This document shows, one piece after another, positions 1-7,557 of a stretch of DNA of 33,447 bases. The stretch comes from Planotetraspora sp. A-T 1434. Its GTDB lineage: Bacteria; Actinomycetota; Actinomycetes; Streptosporangiales; Streptosporangiaceae. The position numbers and the translations under genes were made by a program. The notes under the pieces were generated by a model. The model ran no database searches. It saw nothing but the letters and a program-made list of their open reading frames with translations, and was not told where the DNA came from. Within the stretch, counting starts at the first letter, position 1. Every line of letters starts with the position of its first letter. Location of the stretch: assembly GCF_025420585.1 (NCBI RefSeq), contig NZ_JAOEGB010000045.1:1-33447 (forward strand), given 5' to 3'.

Positions 1-2
1 TC

Positions 3-218
3 ATCCCGGCCATCCCGGCCACTCCCGAAACGGTGCCGGAAGACGACCTCCCGCTGCCATCCACCTGGGAATACGGCCCGCCCTGGCTCGAAGAAGCGCC
101 AGCTGCGGCGGACTCTGCCACCGATTCCGACCGAACGGCTGGCGACGGTTTTGGGCCTGCCGAGAGGTCTGGTGATGATCTGGGGGCGGACTCCATGAGA
201 GATGTCCCGCCGTTCTGA
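3..218 (+). CDS. C-terminal end of an unknown protein, cut by the left edge
   Basis: An open frame enters from the left edge and stops at TGA 216-218, giving about 71 residues. The sequence is rich in Pro, Ala, Asp and Glu, with a short aromatic stretch (WEYGPPWLEE), and looks like a disordered acidic tail. No domain is recognisable. A GTG at 33 could be a start but has no convincing ribosome site, so a gene beginning upstream of the window is more likely. It runs in the same direction as manA, about 315 bp ahead of it. The antisense frame over this stretch is also open, so the call is tentative. Confidence 0.4.
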   Translation: MPAIPATPETVPEDDLPLPSTWEYGPPWLEEAPAAADSATDSDRTAGDGFGPAERSGDDLGADSMRDVPPF

Positions 219-277
219 TTGGACGGGGGCCGCCACGTCCGCGTCGGGTGGGCTGGCCAGCGGCAGTGGAGTGCAGG

Positions 278-315
278 GCAGCACAGCACAGCACAGCACA
301 GCACAGTGCAGTGCA
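278..315. repeat. 5-bp microsatellite (GCACA)n
   Basis: About five perfect copies of GCACA, followed by two degenerate GCAGT copies, lie in the gap upstream of manA. The 219-534 stretch holds no gene I can support. Besides this repeat it contains one inverted repeat, CTGGTCG at 428-434 with CGACCAG at 464-470, which could form a leader hairpin before manA. Confidence 0.8.
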
Positions 316-534
316 TGAGCCGGGGTGTTGGCGCTCGGTGGCGGGGTGATCGACTGTGCTTTCCGGGGTTTATGGCGCAGGTGACTGCATGTGCGGGTCA
401 GGTGGCTGGCGGGCAGGTGGCTATGGTCTGGTCGGGCCCTCCCCCCGATGTGGGCACCACCCGCGACCAGGGAACCTGCGCCACTTGTTACTCTCAGGCA
501 CCGGCGTACCGGTCATCTAGCCGCGAGGACACAC

Positions 535-1716
535 GTGGATCTGCTTACCAACCCGATCAAGGACTATGCCTGGGGCTCCCGCACGGCCATCGCTGGGCTG
601 ACCGGCCGGCCCGCGTCAGGACCGGAAGCCGAGATGTGGCTGGGGGCGCACCCGTCGGGTCCGTCGCGGCTGACCAGGGACGGATCCGAGCTGACGCTGG
701 CCGACGCCATTGCCGCCGATCCGGTGGGGGCACTGGGGCAGCCGTCGGTCGACCGGTTCGGGGAACGCCTGCCGTACCTGATGAAGCTGATCGCGGTGGA
801 CCGCCCGCTGTCGCTGCAGGTCCACCCCACTCCGGAGCAGGCCGCCGATGGGTTCGCACGAGGGGACGTGAACTACTCCGACCCGTGGGCCAAACCGGAG
901 ATGATCTGCGCTCTCACGCCGTTCTCAGGGCTGGCCGGGTTCCGGGCGGCTGAGCAGGCGGCCATGCTGGTCGAGCGGCTGCACGTCGAGGCGCTCAAGC
1001 CGGTCGTGGCCCAGCTGTCCCGGGGGGATGTGCTGGGGGCGCTCCGCACGCTGCTGGAGTGGCCGGGTTCGCGGCGGGAGCTGGTCGAGTCGATCGTGTG
1101 GGCGGCGGGAGCCGTGCATCAGCCCGACTACGAGCTGGTCAGGCGGCTGGCCAGGCAGTATCCGGAGGATCCCGCCGTGCTGGCACCCTTGCTTATGCGC
1201 CGCCACGAGTTGGCCCCTGGGGAGGCGCTCTACCTCGGCGCCGGAGTGCTCCACTGCTACCTCGACGGGTTCGGGGTGGAGATCATGGCCGGGTCGGACA
1301 ACGTCCTCCGGGCGGGGCTGACGAGCAAGCCGATCGATGTCGACGAGCTGCTCCGGATCACCGTGGTGGAGGCGCAGCCGCTGCCGATCACGCCGGTGGA
1401 GGGGGCTTACGTGCCGCCGTGTCCGGAATTCCTGCTCCGCCGGATCATCCTCGGGGAGAGCCATGTCCTGGACGGGTCGGTGCCGAGGATCGTGGTGTGC
1501 ACGGAGGGCACGGTCGAGGTCGGCTCCCCACGCCTGTCGCAAGACGCCGTGAACCCGTCGCAAGACCCGGTGAACCATTCGCATGACGAGGGGAACTCAT
1601 CGCATGACCAGGTGAAGTTGCATCCCGGGGAGTCGGTCTTCCTTCCCGCGTCGGACGGCCCGATCCGGCTCTCCGGCGACGGCACCGTGTTCAGCGCTGA
1701 GCCCCAGGTCGGATAA
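535..1716 (+). CDS. manA: mannose-6-phosphate isomerase, class I
   Basis: A 393-residue zinc-dependent cupin enzyme that interconverts mannose 6-phosphate and fructose 6-phosphate in the cytoplasm, feeding GDP-mannose and mannosylated cell-envelope products. Visible hallmarks are the N-terminal NPIKDYAWGS, the zinc-site motif QVHP, a Glu in KPEMICAL, LGAGVLHCYL, and the signature EIMAGSDNVLRAGLT. The GTG at 535 is chosen because GAGGA lies 5 nt upstream and homologues start at this point; the frame stays open further upstream but reads as low-complexity sequence. Odd feature: the C-terminal domain carries four 7-residue tandem repeats (1534-1617), and the stop codon lies in a repeated 10-mer. 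Length is normal for the family. Confidence 0.95.
   Translation: MDLLTNPIKDYAWGSRTAIAGLTGRPASGPEAEMWLGAHPSGPSRLTRDGSELTLADAIAADPVGALGQPSVDRFGERLPYLMKLIAVDRPLSLQVHPTPEQAADGFARGDVNYSDPWAKPEMICALTPFSGLAGFRAAEQAAMLVERLHVEALKPVVAQLSRGDVLGALRTLLEWPGSRRELVESIVWAAGAVHQPDYELVRRLARQYPEDPAVLAPLLMRRHELAPGEALYLGAGVLHCYLDGFGVEIMAGSDNVLRAGLTSKPIDVDELLRITVVEAQPLPITPVEGAYVPPCPEFLLRRIILGESHVLDGSVPRIVVCTEGTVEVGSPRLSQDAVNPSQDPVNHSHDEGNSSHDQVKLHPGESVFLPASDGPIRLSGDGTVFSAEPQVG
1534..1617 (+). repeat. four 21-bp tandem repeats inside manA
   Basis: Four in-frame 21-bp units at 1534, 1555, 1576 and 1597 encode LSQDAVN, PSQDPVN, HSHDEGN and SSHDQVK. They lie in a loop of the C-terminal cupin region, between two predicted strands, so a disordered insertion is the likely structural result. 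Confidence 0.9.
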
Positions 1717-1740
1717 CAGTCGGATAACACTCGTCGGATA
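1708..1740 (+). repeat. short repeats spanning the manA stop codon
   Basis: GTCGGATAAC occurs at 1708-1717 and 1719-1728, and a shorter GTCGGATA at 1733-1740. The manA stop TAA (1714-1716) is inside the first copy, so the gene's last codons and stop have been duplicated downstream. Confidence 0.85.
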
Positions 1741-1773
1741 GCCGGCATAGCCGAGCCCCAGACGTCCGGGCCA

Positions 1774-1839
1774 GGCATCGCGGCCGACCTCATCGGCACA
1801 GGCGCTCGGCGTGATGGGTCCGGCCGCTCCCGGCGTTAG
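1774..1839 (+). pseudogene. relic of the 3' end of a ycnI-like gene
   Basis: This 66-nt segment aligns by eye with 7428-7493, the last codons of the intact ycnI-like gene. I count about 59 identical positions in 67 columns with two compensating 1-nt gaps. The match begins at GGCATCGCGG and ends at the shared TAG stop. It would encode the end of the C-terminal anchor and the GRSRR tail, but the frame is shifted in the middle and no upstream part is seen. It lies in the convergent gap between manA and crcB. It is most simply a duplicated or recombined gene remnant. Confidence 0.75.
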
Positions 1840-1862
1840 AACCCGTCTGGCTCGTGGGACGT

Positions 1863-2225
1863 TCACAGGAGGTGTACGGCCAGGCCGTACCCGGCGAGGG
1901 CGGCCAGGACGCCCAGTGCGAGGCCGCCGAACGCGTTGAGCGCCGCCGCCCTCAGGGAGCCGTCCTCCAGCAGCCGTACGGTCTCGAAGCCGAAGGTGCT
2001 GAAGGTGGTGAGTGCGCCGCAGAACCCGGTCCCGGCCAGGGTCATGACCACGCCGGGAGGCTGGGCGCCGACGAGTGCCCCGAGGACGAACGAGCCGAAG
2101 AGGTTGACCGACAGCGTGCCCCAGGGGAACGCGCTGTCGTGTCGCTGTTGGACGAATCGGTCGATCAGGTAGCGGGATGGCGCACCGACCATGCCACCCG
2201 CGAATACCAGCAGGATCGTCACCAC
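1863..2225 (-). CDS. crcB: fluoride ion channel CrcB/FluC (first subunit)
   Basis: A 120-residue, four-helix membrane protein of the Fluc/CrcB family, which exports fluoride. Family marks are GGMVGAPSRYLID near the N-terminus, PWGTLSVNLFGSFVLG (pore Asn), and GFCGALTTFSTFGFE (phenylalanine box and the TFS turn). Translation probably starts at the GTG pair at 2225/2222, 10 nt after the DUF190 stop, so it is the last gene of a crcB-DUF190-crcB operon. Two different CrcB subunits encoded together usually form a heterodimer, whereas single-copy CrcB forms antiparallel homodimers. That pairing is inferred here from family knowledge. Confidence 0.93.
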   Translation of the reverse strand: MVTILLVFAGGMVGAPSRYLIDRFVQQRHDSAFPWGTLSVNLFGSFVLGALVGAQPPGVVMTLAGTGFCGALTTFSTFGFETVRLLEDGSLRAAALNAFGGLALGVLAALAGYGLAVHLL

Positions 2226-2235
2226 GGGAGCCCGC

Positions 2236-2589
2236 TCACGGCTCGCGGTCCACGGGTTCGCGGCCCACGTAGCGGTAGACCTCTACCGGTTCTACGGTGA
2301 CCAGCCCTTCGGTGACCAGCTCGTCCAGCTCGGCGAGGAATGCGGTGATGCGCTCCTCGGCGTCCACGATGACGATCGCCAGGGGAAGGTCCTCGCTGAG
2401 GGACAGCAGCCTGCTGGTGTGGATGAGGGAGGACGCGCCGAAACCCTCGATGCCGCGGAACACGCTGGCTCCGGCCAGGCCCCTCGCATGGGCGCGGTGC
2501 ACGATCTCGGTGTAAAGCGGCCGGTGGTGGTACTGGTCGGTCTCGCCGATGAAGATCGTCAGTCGGCAGGCCGTGCCATGGAGCCTCAT
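2236..2589 (-). CDS. DUF190 family protein in the fluoride operon
   Basis: A 117-residue soluble protein of the DUF190 family, a PII/GlnB-like ferredoxin fold often encoded between or beside crcB genes. It has the family pattern of an N-terminal strand ([22 protein letters not shown]), [15 protein letters not shown] in the middle, and [14 protein letters not shown]. Its ATG overlaps the stop of the upstream crcB as ATGA (2586-2589), so the two are translationally coupled. Position suggests a regulatory or accessory role in fluoride export, but no biochemical role is established from the sequence. Confidence 0.9.
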   Translation of the reverse strand: MRLHGTACRLTIFIGETDQYHHRPLYTEIVHRAHARGLAGASVFRGIEGFGASSLIHTSRLLSLSEDLPLAIVIVDAEERITAFLAELDELVTEGLVTVEPVEVYRYVGREPVDREP

Positions 2590-3104
2590 CCAGCCTCCCC
2601 GTGTGACCGCTGCGTGTGTGACCGCTGCGTGTGGGACCGCTGCGTGTGTGACCGCTGCCTGTGTGACCTCTGCCGCAGCCGCAGGGCCGTGAGGCGGGCG
2701 ATGGACATGCCTGTCCAGACCGCCACAAGGCCCCCCGCCAGGCTACAGAGCGCATAGAGCAGGGCCAGGCCGGCCGGGCGCTGGAGGATCTCGACGGTGA
2801 CGGTGGAGAACGTGGTGTACCCGCCGAGGACGCCGACTCCGAAGAACGGCCGGACATACCGCCGAGGCGGCCACACCTCAAGGACGAGGACCATCAGCAG
2901 CCCGAGCGCGAAGCAGCCGGTCAGGTTGATGAGGAACGTCCCCCAAGGAAAACCGCCGGGCCGTCCGGGGACGGCGCTGCCGACGAGGTAGCGGGCGACG
3001 CTGCCCAGGCCGCCTCCGAGGGCGACGGCGGCGAGCACGCGCGGCGTCCGAGCCTCCCGTGCCACGCTCCGTCGAGCGAAGACGTCCCGGGAAGCCGACC
3101 GCAT
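2586..3104 (-). CDS. crcB: fluoride ion channel CrcB/FluC (second subunit)
   Basis: A four-helix CrcB protein of about 172 residues with [29 protein letters not shown] and [15 protein letters not shown], the same functional motifs as its partner. The start is taken as ATG 3104 (MRSASRD), with GGGGCG just upstream; ATG 3113 is an equal alternative. The frame stays open far upstream through the repeat array but has no family similarity there. Odd feature: after helix four the protein ends in a basic tail of five near-identical pentads (QRSHT type) encoded by 15-bp tandem repeats. It is the first gene of the operon. I looked for a fluoride riboswitch in the leader and did not see one. Confidence 0.9.
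   Translation of the reverse strand: MRSASRDVFARRSVAREARTPRVLAAVALGGGLGSVARYLVGSAVPGRPGGFPWGTFLINLTGCFALGLLMVLVLEVWPPRRYVRPFFGVGVLGGYTTFSTVTVEILQRPAGLALLYALCSLAGGLVAVWTGMSIARLTALRLRQRSHRQRSHTQRSHTQRSHTQRSHGEAG
2601..2675 (-). repeat. five 15-bp tandem repeats at the 3' end of crcB
   Basis: Units start at 2601, 2616, 2631, 2646 and 2661. The first four have the plus-strand form GTGTGACCGCTGCGT or one change from it; the fifth is more diverged. On the coding strand they give the repeated pentad QRSHT. Confidence 0.9.
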
Positions 3105-3130
3105 GCGCCCCATTGTGCCGTACGCCTGCG

Positions 3131-3257
3131 GCCGGGGGACGCACGGCTGGAGCCGGGGGCGTACGGCCAGAGCCGGGGGCGTACGGCCAGAGCCGGGGGG
3201 CGTACGGCCAGAGCCGGGGGACGTATGGCTGGAGCCCGGGCGTACGGCCCGGCCAGA
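3131..3257. repeat. six 20-24 bp tandem repeats between divergent genes
   Basis: Units begin at 3131, 3152, 3172, 3192, 3213 and 3234, each with GCCGGGGG(A/G)CGTACGGC(C/T)(A/G)GA or a close variant, and a partial seventh follows. Each centres on CGTACG or a variant of it. They fill the intergenic region between crcB (minus) and the deacetylase (plus). Most units are 20-21 bp, close to two helical turns. Confidence 0.85.
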
Positions 3258-3398
3258 GCCGGGGCCTGCTAAGCGCTCGATGCGGTAAGAACCTCGGAGA
3301 TTCGCGGTACGTGATGTTTGTCCTACGCTCTGTGAGCGAAGCGGGCCAACGGGGTAGAAGTGACTCATCGTCATCGCGCGGCCCGTTGAGGGGGAGCC

Positions 3399-4451
3399 AT
3401 GGGGCGCTTGAGGGTTGCCGGGATCGGACTAGCGTCTTTGAGCGTCATCGCGCTGTCCGCCTGCGGGTCCGGGGATAAAGAGGCCGAAAAGCAGGCCCAC
3501 GCGCGCCAGGCCAAGGCGAGCCTGGCCGCCGCGGAGTCGGTTCGCAAGGCCGAGGTCGAGGTGGCCGCCAGGGTCAAGGCCAACGAGCTGGGACAGATCC
3601 CGGTGATCATGTATCACCGGATTATCAAGAACCCGCCGCCCGGCGACGACCGCACGCCCGAGCAGTTCCGCGCGGAGCTGGAGCGGCTGGCGGCGGAGAA
3701 CTACGTCCCCATCACGGCGGCGGAGTACGTGACCGGGAAGATCGGCATCCCGGCCGGGACCCATCCCGTCGTGCTGACCTTCGACGACTCCTCGCCGTCG
3801 CAACTCACCTTGGACGGCATGGGGAAGCCCATGCCGGACACGGCCGTCGGCATCCTGCAGGACGTGGCCCGCAAGCATCCGGGTTTCCGCCCGGTCGCGA
3901 CCTTCTACGTGATCCGCGACATGTTCGGCAAGGACAAGCAGGAGGAGAAGGCCCAGGTCCTGGGCTGGCTTAAGGACAACGGGTTCGACATCGGCAACCA
4001 CACCCGTGACCACCTCAACCTCCTCAGCAGGTCGCCGGAGCAGGTGCAGGACCAGATCGCCGCGGGGCAGAGCCTCATCACCAACCTGATCAAAACCCCT
4101 CCCGTCACGCTGGCCCTGCCGTACGGCAACCAGCCGCACGACAAGAAGCTGGCGCTGCGCGGGGGGGCGTCGGGCGTGCGGTACGACTACCGAGGCGTCT
4201 TCCTCGCCGGGTACACACCCGCGCCGTCGCCGTTCACGAAGGACTTCGACCCCATCGGCATCCCGCGCATCCGGTCCAAGGAGAAGGTCGGCGACTGCGT
4301 CAAGTTCTGCTCGACCGCCTGGCTCGACTGGCTCAACTCCAACGCGACCGACCGCTTCACCTCGGACGGCAACGTCAACACCGTGGCGTTCCCGAAGTTC
4401 AAGGCGCCCTTCGTGGCCGCGCCCTTCGCCGCCCTGGCCCTGCCGTACTGA
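3399..4451 (+). CDS. polysaccharide deacetylase lipoprotein (NodB domain)
   Basis: A 350-residue exported carbohydrate esterase family 4 protein. The N-terminus is a lipoprotein signal with lipobox LSAC (Cys22), so it is anchored on the outer face of the membrane. Residues 25-60 are a charged helix that may act as a stalk. The NodB domain shows LTFDDSS (Asp129 and Asp130, base and metal ligand) and NHTRDH (His201 and His205, metal ligands), then LALPYG. Such enzymes remove acetyl groups from peptidoglycan or other glycans; the substrate is not shown. GGGGGAG lies 3 nt before the ATG. A double stop region follows at 4449. It is transcribed divergently from the crcB operon across the repeat array. 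Confidence 0.88.
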   Translation: MGRLRVAGIGLASLSVIALSACGSGDKEAEKQAHARQAKASLAAAESVRKAEVEVAARVKANELGQIPVIMYHRIIKNPPPGDDRTPEQFRAELERLAAENYVPITAAEYVTGKIGIPAGTHPVVLTFDDSSPSQLTLDGMGKPMPDTAVGILQDVARKHPGFRPVATFYVIRDMFGKDKQEEKAQVLGWLKDNGFDIGNHTRDHLNLLSRSPEQVQDQIAAGQSLITNLIKTPPVTLALPYGNQPHDKKLALRGGASGVRYDYRGVFLAGYTPAPSPFTKDFDPIGIPRIRSKEKVGDCVKFCSTAWLDWLNSNATDRFTSDGNVNTVAFPKFKAPFVAAPFAALALPY

Positions 4452-4485
4452 CTTGACCTACTGACCCGCGGCACTGAAACCGAGT

Positions 4486-5112
4486 TCAACGGGCCGCCTG
4501 GCGGCGGCCCTCCTCCAGGAACGCCACCACTTCTCCGGCGCCGCCCAGCTCTGAGATCCTGCGGGCGGCGCCGAAGGACACGTTCCAGAAGGCGCCCTCG
4601 CGGGCCCGCCACGGACCGACATAGGCGTACGGCTCGGCGATCGCGGAGTCACCCAGGGAGATTCCGTAGTTCACCTCGTCGAGGGTGATGCCAAGATCGA
4701 AGTGCTCCGGCCAGAGCACGGGCGTGACCTCGGCGGCCAGGTGGCGCAGCGCAGCGTCACCGATGGCGAGGCAGTCGGCCAGGTGCCGGGCCGCGGCCGG
4801 GTCGACGTGCAGGGGCTCGTCGAGGCCGACGCCTGAGCCGTCCGAGTAGAGGCCCTCCGGGCGTCCGGCCTCGACGTCCGCCGCGCGGGCCAGCCCGGCA
4901 CAGGTGGCGTCGCCGAGCGCCAGGGCGGCGCCCGTCTCGGTCACCAGCGCGTCGCCCTCGACGCGCAGGCCGGGCGCGGCGACGGTGGCGAAGCCGCCCG
5001 GGGAGACCCGCAGCCGGATGGTCCCGCTCTGGCGATACTCGGGGCCTGCCATCACCAGCTCGGCCACGCCGTGCAGCGCCCGCCTCGTCGCGGACAGATC
5101 ATCGCTTGACAC
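4486..5112 (-). CDS. conserved actinobacterial protein of unknown function
   Basis: A 208-residue soluble protein with no signal peptide or membrane helix. The N-terminal half is a beta-rich stretch (IRLRVSPGGFATVAAPGLRVEG). The C-terminal half has a striking conserved-looking run, WPEHFDLGIT followed by VNYGISLGDS and EPYAYVGPW. I have the impression of a widespread actinobacterial family, but I know no function. It is divergent from the CPBP gene and converges on the deacetylase with a 34-bp gap. A strong hairpin, GGGCCGCC/GGCGGCCC at 4491-4510, falls in its last codons and could end transcription of the deacetylase. Confidence 0.75.
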   Translation of the reverse strand: MSSDDLSATRRALHGVAELVMAGPEYRQSGTIRLRVSPGGFATVAAPGLRVEGDALVTETGAALALGDATCAGLARAADVEAGRPEGLYSDGSGVGLDEPLHVDPAAARHLADCLAIGDAALRHLAAEVTPVLWPEHFDLGITLDEVNYGISLGDSAIAEPYAYVGPWRAREGAFWNVSFGAARRISELGGAGEVVAFLEEGRRQAAR

Positions 5113-5223
5113 TGCCGTCTCCTTCGCGCGTCCGGTCTCTCACACCATCGTGTCGGGTCGCAGAGTCTCACACCGCGCCGGGGCGTGGAACGGGCGTGCG
5201 GGGCGGGCCGCTAACCTGCGGGC

Positions 5224-5994
5224 ATGAAGGACGATGTGGCCCTGGGGTTGAACCGGCGGCTGATCGGGCCGGAGATCATCGCGGTCTTCTCGGTCTCGCT
5301 CGGGGCCAGCGCGCTGCTGGCGCTCATCCGCCTGATCGGCGCGCTGACCGCGCCGAGGGCGCTCAGCGGGCAGCACGCGGTGCTCGTCGGGTCGCTGGCG
5401 CCCGGCCGTCCCTGGCTGGACCTCACGCTCCACATCGCCGGCATCGCCGTGACGGTGGCCCCGGTCGGGCTGGTCGCCTACCTGCTGGCCCGGTCGGGCG
5501 AGTCCTTCCGGACGATCGGCGTCGATCTGCGGGAACCCGGGCGCGATCTGCTGCGCGGCGCCCTGCTGGCGGCCGTGATCGGCGGCAGCGGGCTGGCCTT
5601 CTATTTCGTGGCGTACGGGTCCGGGATCAATCTCAACGTGGTCCCGGAGAGCCTGCCGGACATCTGGTGGCGGGTGCCCATCCTGCTTGTCGAGGCCGCC
5701 CAGAACGGCGTCCTGGAAGAGGTCCTCGTCAGCGGCTACCTGCTGCACCGGCTGGCACAGCTCGGCTGGTCGCCGTGGCGGTCCGTGATCGTGTCGGCGC
5801 TGCTCCGGGGTTCGTACCACCTTTACCAGGGCTTCGGCGGATTCATCGGCAACGTGGTGATGGGCCTGGTCTTCGGCCGGCTGTACCAGCGCTGGGGCCG
5901 CGCGATGCCGCTCGTCGTCGCCCACACGCTGATCGACGCGGTCGCCTTCGTCGGATACGGCATGCTGCGCGGGCGCGTGTCGTGGCTCCCTTGA
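5224..5994 (+). CDS. CPBP-family intramembrane protease-like protein
   Basis: A 256-residue polytopic membrane protein with about seven to eight predicted helices. The C-terminal half matches the CPBP (Abi/Rce1-like) domain: a Glu-Glu pair in EEVLVSGYLLHRL, a His in GSYHLYQGFGGF, and a final His in LVVAHTLIDAVAF. The family contains prenyl-protein proteases and bacteriocin-immunity proteins; the substrate is unknown. In the usual EExxxR motif the Arg position is Ser here (EEVLVS), and the FxxxH Phe is not obvious, so activity is uncertain. The intergenic region upstream has two TCTCACACC direct repeats (5138 and 5165) shared with the divergent gene. Confidence 0.82.
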   Translation: MKDDVALGLNRRLIGPEIIAVFSVSLGASALLALIRLIGALTAPRALSGQHAVLVGSLAPGRPWLDLTLHIAGIAVTVAPVGLVAYLLARSGESFRTIGVDLREPGRDLLRGALLAAVIGGSGLAFYFVAYGSGINLNVVPESLPDIWWRVPILLVEAAQNGVLEEVLVSGYLLHRLAQLGWSPWRSVIVSALLRGSYHLYQGFGGFIGNVVMGLVFGRLYQRWGRAMPLVVAHTLIDAVAFVGYGMLRGRVSWLP

Positions 5995-6044
5995 TCTGAA
6001 AGCCGCTTGCGCCAAACGACGGCCGTGAGAGCATGTGGGGCGTT

Positions 6045-6659
6045 ATGCGTGCCAGGCTGCCTCTCCGTCTCGCGCGATCGGTGTTCTTCGCCATCGTGTG
6101 CGTGATGCTGGCCGCGCTGGCGCACCGGCTGGGCGGAGGGTCGGCCCCTCCGCCCGAGGCGATGCTCGGAGCCGGTGCCGTGGTGCTGACGGCGGCCGCC
6201 GGCCTGGCCGGTCGGGAGCGGTCTCCGGTCGCGATCAGCGGCCTGCTGGTCCTCGCCCAGGTGTTCCTGCACGAGCTGTTCGACCGGACGGCGCCTGTCG
6301 TCGTCACGGCGCTTCCGCTCGTTCATCGGCACGGCGGCCTGGGTGTCGATCTCGGCATGCTCGTGGCGCACCTGACCGCCACGCTGGTCACCGGATGGTG
6401 GCTCGCGCGCGGCGAGGCGGCGCTGTGGTCGATCCTGCGCAGGGCCGGTGCCGGGGCCGCTCGTCGCCTGCTGGCCGTACTGACGGTTTCGACCCGGGAG
6501 CCCGCCGCACGCGACCGGCCCGGCTCGATCAGCTTCGCCGCCACGGGCTTCGTTCCCCGCCGCCACAGGGCGCTGCTGCACGCGGTGACCCGGCGTGGTC
6601 CTCCACTCCGCCTCGGTTTCCGCGTCCTCGCGCGGGCCGCCGGGGCGTCCTCCGCATAA
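6045..6659 (+). CDS. small polytopic membrane protein next to ycnI
   Basis: A protein of about 204 residues with roughly four hydrophobic segments in the first 130 residues (ARSVFFAIVCVMLAALAHRL, AMLGAGAVVLTAAAGLAG and two more containing HELFDR and HLTATLVTGWWLARGE), then an Arg-rich cytoplasmic tail of about 75 residues. ATG 6045 has GGGG 4 nt upstream; ATG 6033 is possible. The gene is 90 bp upstream of and co-directional with ycnI, and membrane proteins of this kind often sit beside ycnI in actinobacteria. A role in copper handling is a guess from context only. The tail shows no recognisable motif. Confidence 0.68.
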   Translation: MRARLPLRLARSVFFAIVCVMLAALAHRLGGGSAPPPEAMLGAGAVVLTAAAGLAGRERSPVAISGLLVLAQVFLHELFDRTAPVVVTALPLVHRHGGLGVDLGMLVAHLTATLVTGWWLARGEAALWSILRRAGAGAARRLLAVLTVSTREPAARDRPGSISFAATGFVPRRHRALLHAVTRRGPPLRLGFRVLARAAGASSA

Positions 6660-6749
6660 GGGCTTCCGGTACGGCTCGCGCTGCCCCGTTCCGTCGGTTC
6701 GCGTGAACGGGATCGAAGCCGTTCCCTTATGCATGAAGTGGAGATTCCC

Positions 6750-7493
6750 ATGGCGTTCAACGCCGCGCTTCGCCGTGCCGGTGCCGTAACCGCTGGTGCT
6801 CTGGCCATCACTCTGGGCCTCGCCCTGCCCGCGCTCGCGCATGTCACGATCAACCCCGGGACCGCCGAGCAGGGCGGCTGGACCAAGGTCGCCTTCCGGG
6901 TGCCCAACGAGCGGGACACCGAGTCGACCACCCAGGTCGAGGTCGACTTCCCCACCGATCACCCACTGCCGTTCGTCTCGGTCCGGCCCGTGCCCGGATG
7001 GGACGTCAAGCTGACGCAGGGCAAGCTGCCCAAGCCGATCGTCTCGGACGACGGAGACAAGGTCACCGAGTCGGTCCTGAAGATCACCTGGAGTGGCGGG
7101 AAGATCGAGCCCGGCCAGTTCCAGGAGTTCGAGGTGTCGGTCGGCCCGCTGCCCAAGAACGTCGACCAGCTCGCCTTCCCCACGACGCAGAAGTACTCAA
7201 ACGGCGAGGTCGTGAAGTGGGCCGACGCCCCCAAGGCCGACGGCTCGGAGGGGGAGCACCCGGTCCCCGTCCTCAAGCTCGTCGCGGCGAGCGGTGACGC
7301 GGGAGACCACCACTCGACCGGGGCCCTCACACCGGCGCCTTCGGTCGCCGCGGCGAAGGACGACGACCACGCCTCCGCCGCCTCGGAGAGCGGTGCGGAC
7401 TCCACCGCGCGGGTGATCGGCGGGGCCGGCATCGCGGTCGGCCTCATCGGCACAGCCGTCGGCGTGATGGGTCTGCGCCGCTCCCGCCGCTAG
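6750..7493 (+). CDS. YcnI-type (DUF1775) copper-binding exported protein
   Basis: A 247-residue exported membrane-anchored protein. Residues 1-30 form a signal peptide ending ALPALA, and cleavage would leave His31 as the mature N-terminus. In characterised YcnI proteins a terminal His takes part in a mono-histidine copper site; the local sequence HVTINPGTAEQGGW keeps the His plus nearby Glu and Trp. Residues 31-165 form the DUF1775 beta domain, followed by a linker rich in Ala, Ser, Asp and His and a C-terminal helix with an Arg-rich end (LRRSRR). ATG 6750 is chosen for GGAG six bases upstream. No CopC, CopD or SCO gene is present. Its last 66 bp are duplicated at 1774-1839. Confidence 0.9.
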   Translation: MAFNAALRRAGAVTAGALAITLGLALPALAHVTINPGTAEQGGWTKVAFRVPNERDTESTTQVEVDFPTDHPLPFVSVRPVPGWDVKLTQGKLPKPIVSDDGDKVTESVLKITWSGGKIEPGQFQEFEVSVGPLPKNVDQLAFPTTQKYSNGEVVKWADAPKADGSEGEHPVPVLKLVAASGDAGDHHSTGALTPAPSVAAAKDDDHASAASESGADSTARVIGGAGIAVGLIGTAVGVMGLRRSRR

Positions 7494-7557
7494 GGGATTG
7501 GGGCGAACCGACTGCCCGTACCTTGGATTTATGGGTGAGCTCGGTTCCGGGGGACGG

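Noticed and set aside
219-953. Open frame overlapping the start of manA
   Set aside because: It runs out of frame through manA and encodes Gly/Arg-rich sequence.
3131-3257. CRISPR array
   Set aside because: Repeats are adjacent with no unique spacers, and no cas gene is present. The same holds for the arrays at 10634 and 10923.
3105-3398. Fluoride riboswitch ahead of the crcB operon
   Set aside because: I looked on the minus strand for the conserved GATG/CCGCC and downstream pairing elements and did not find them.
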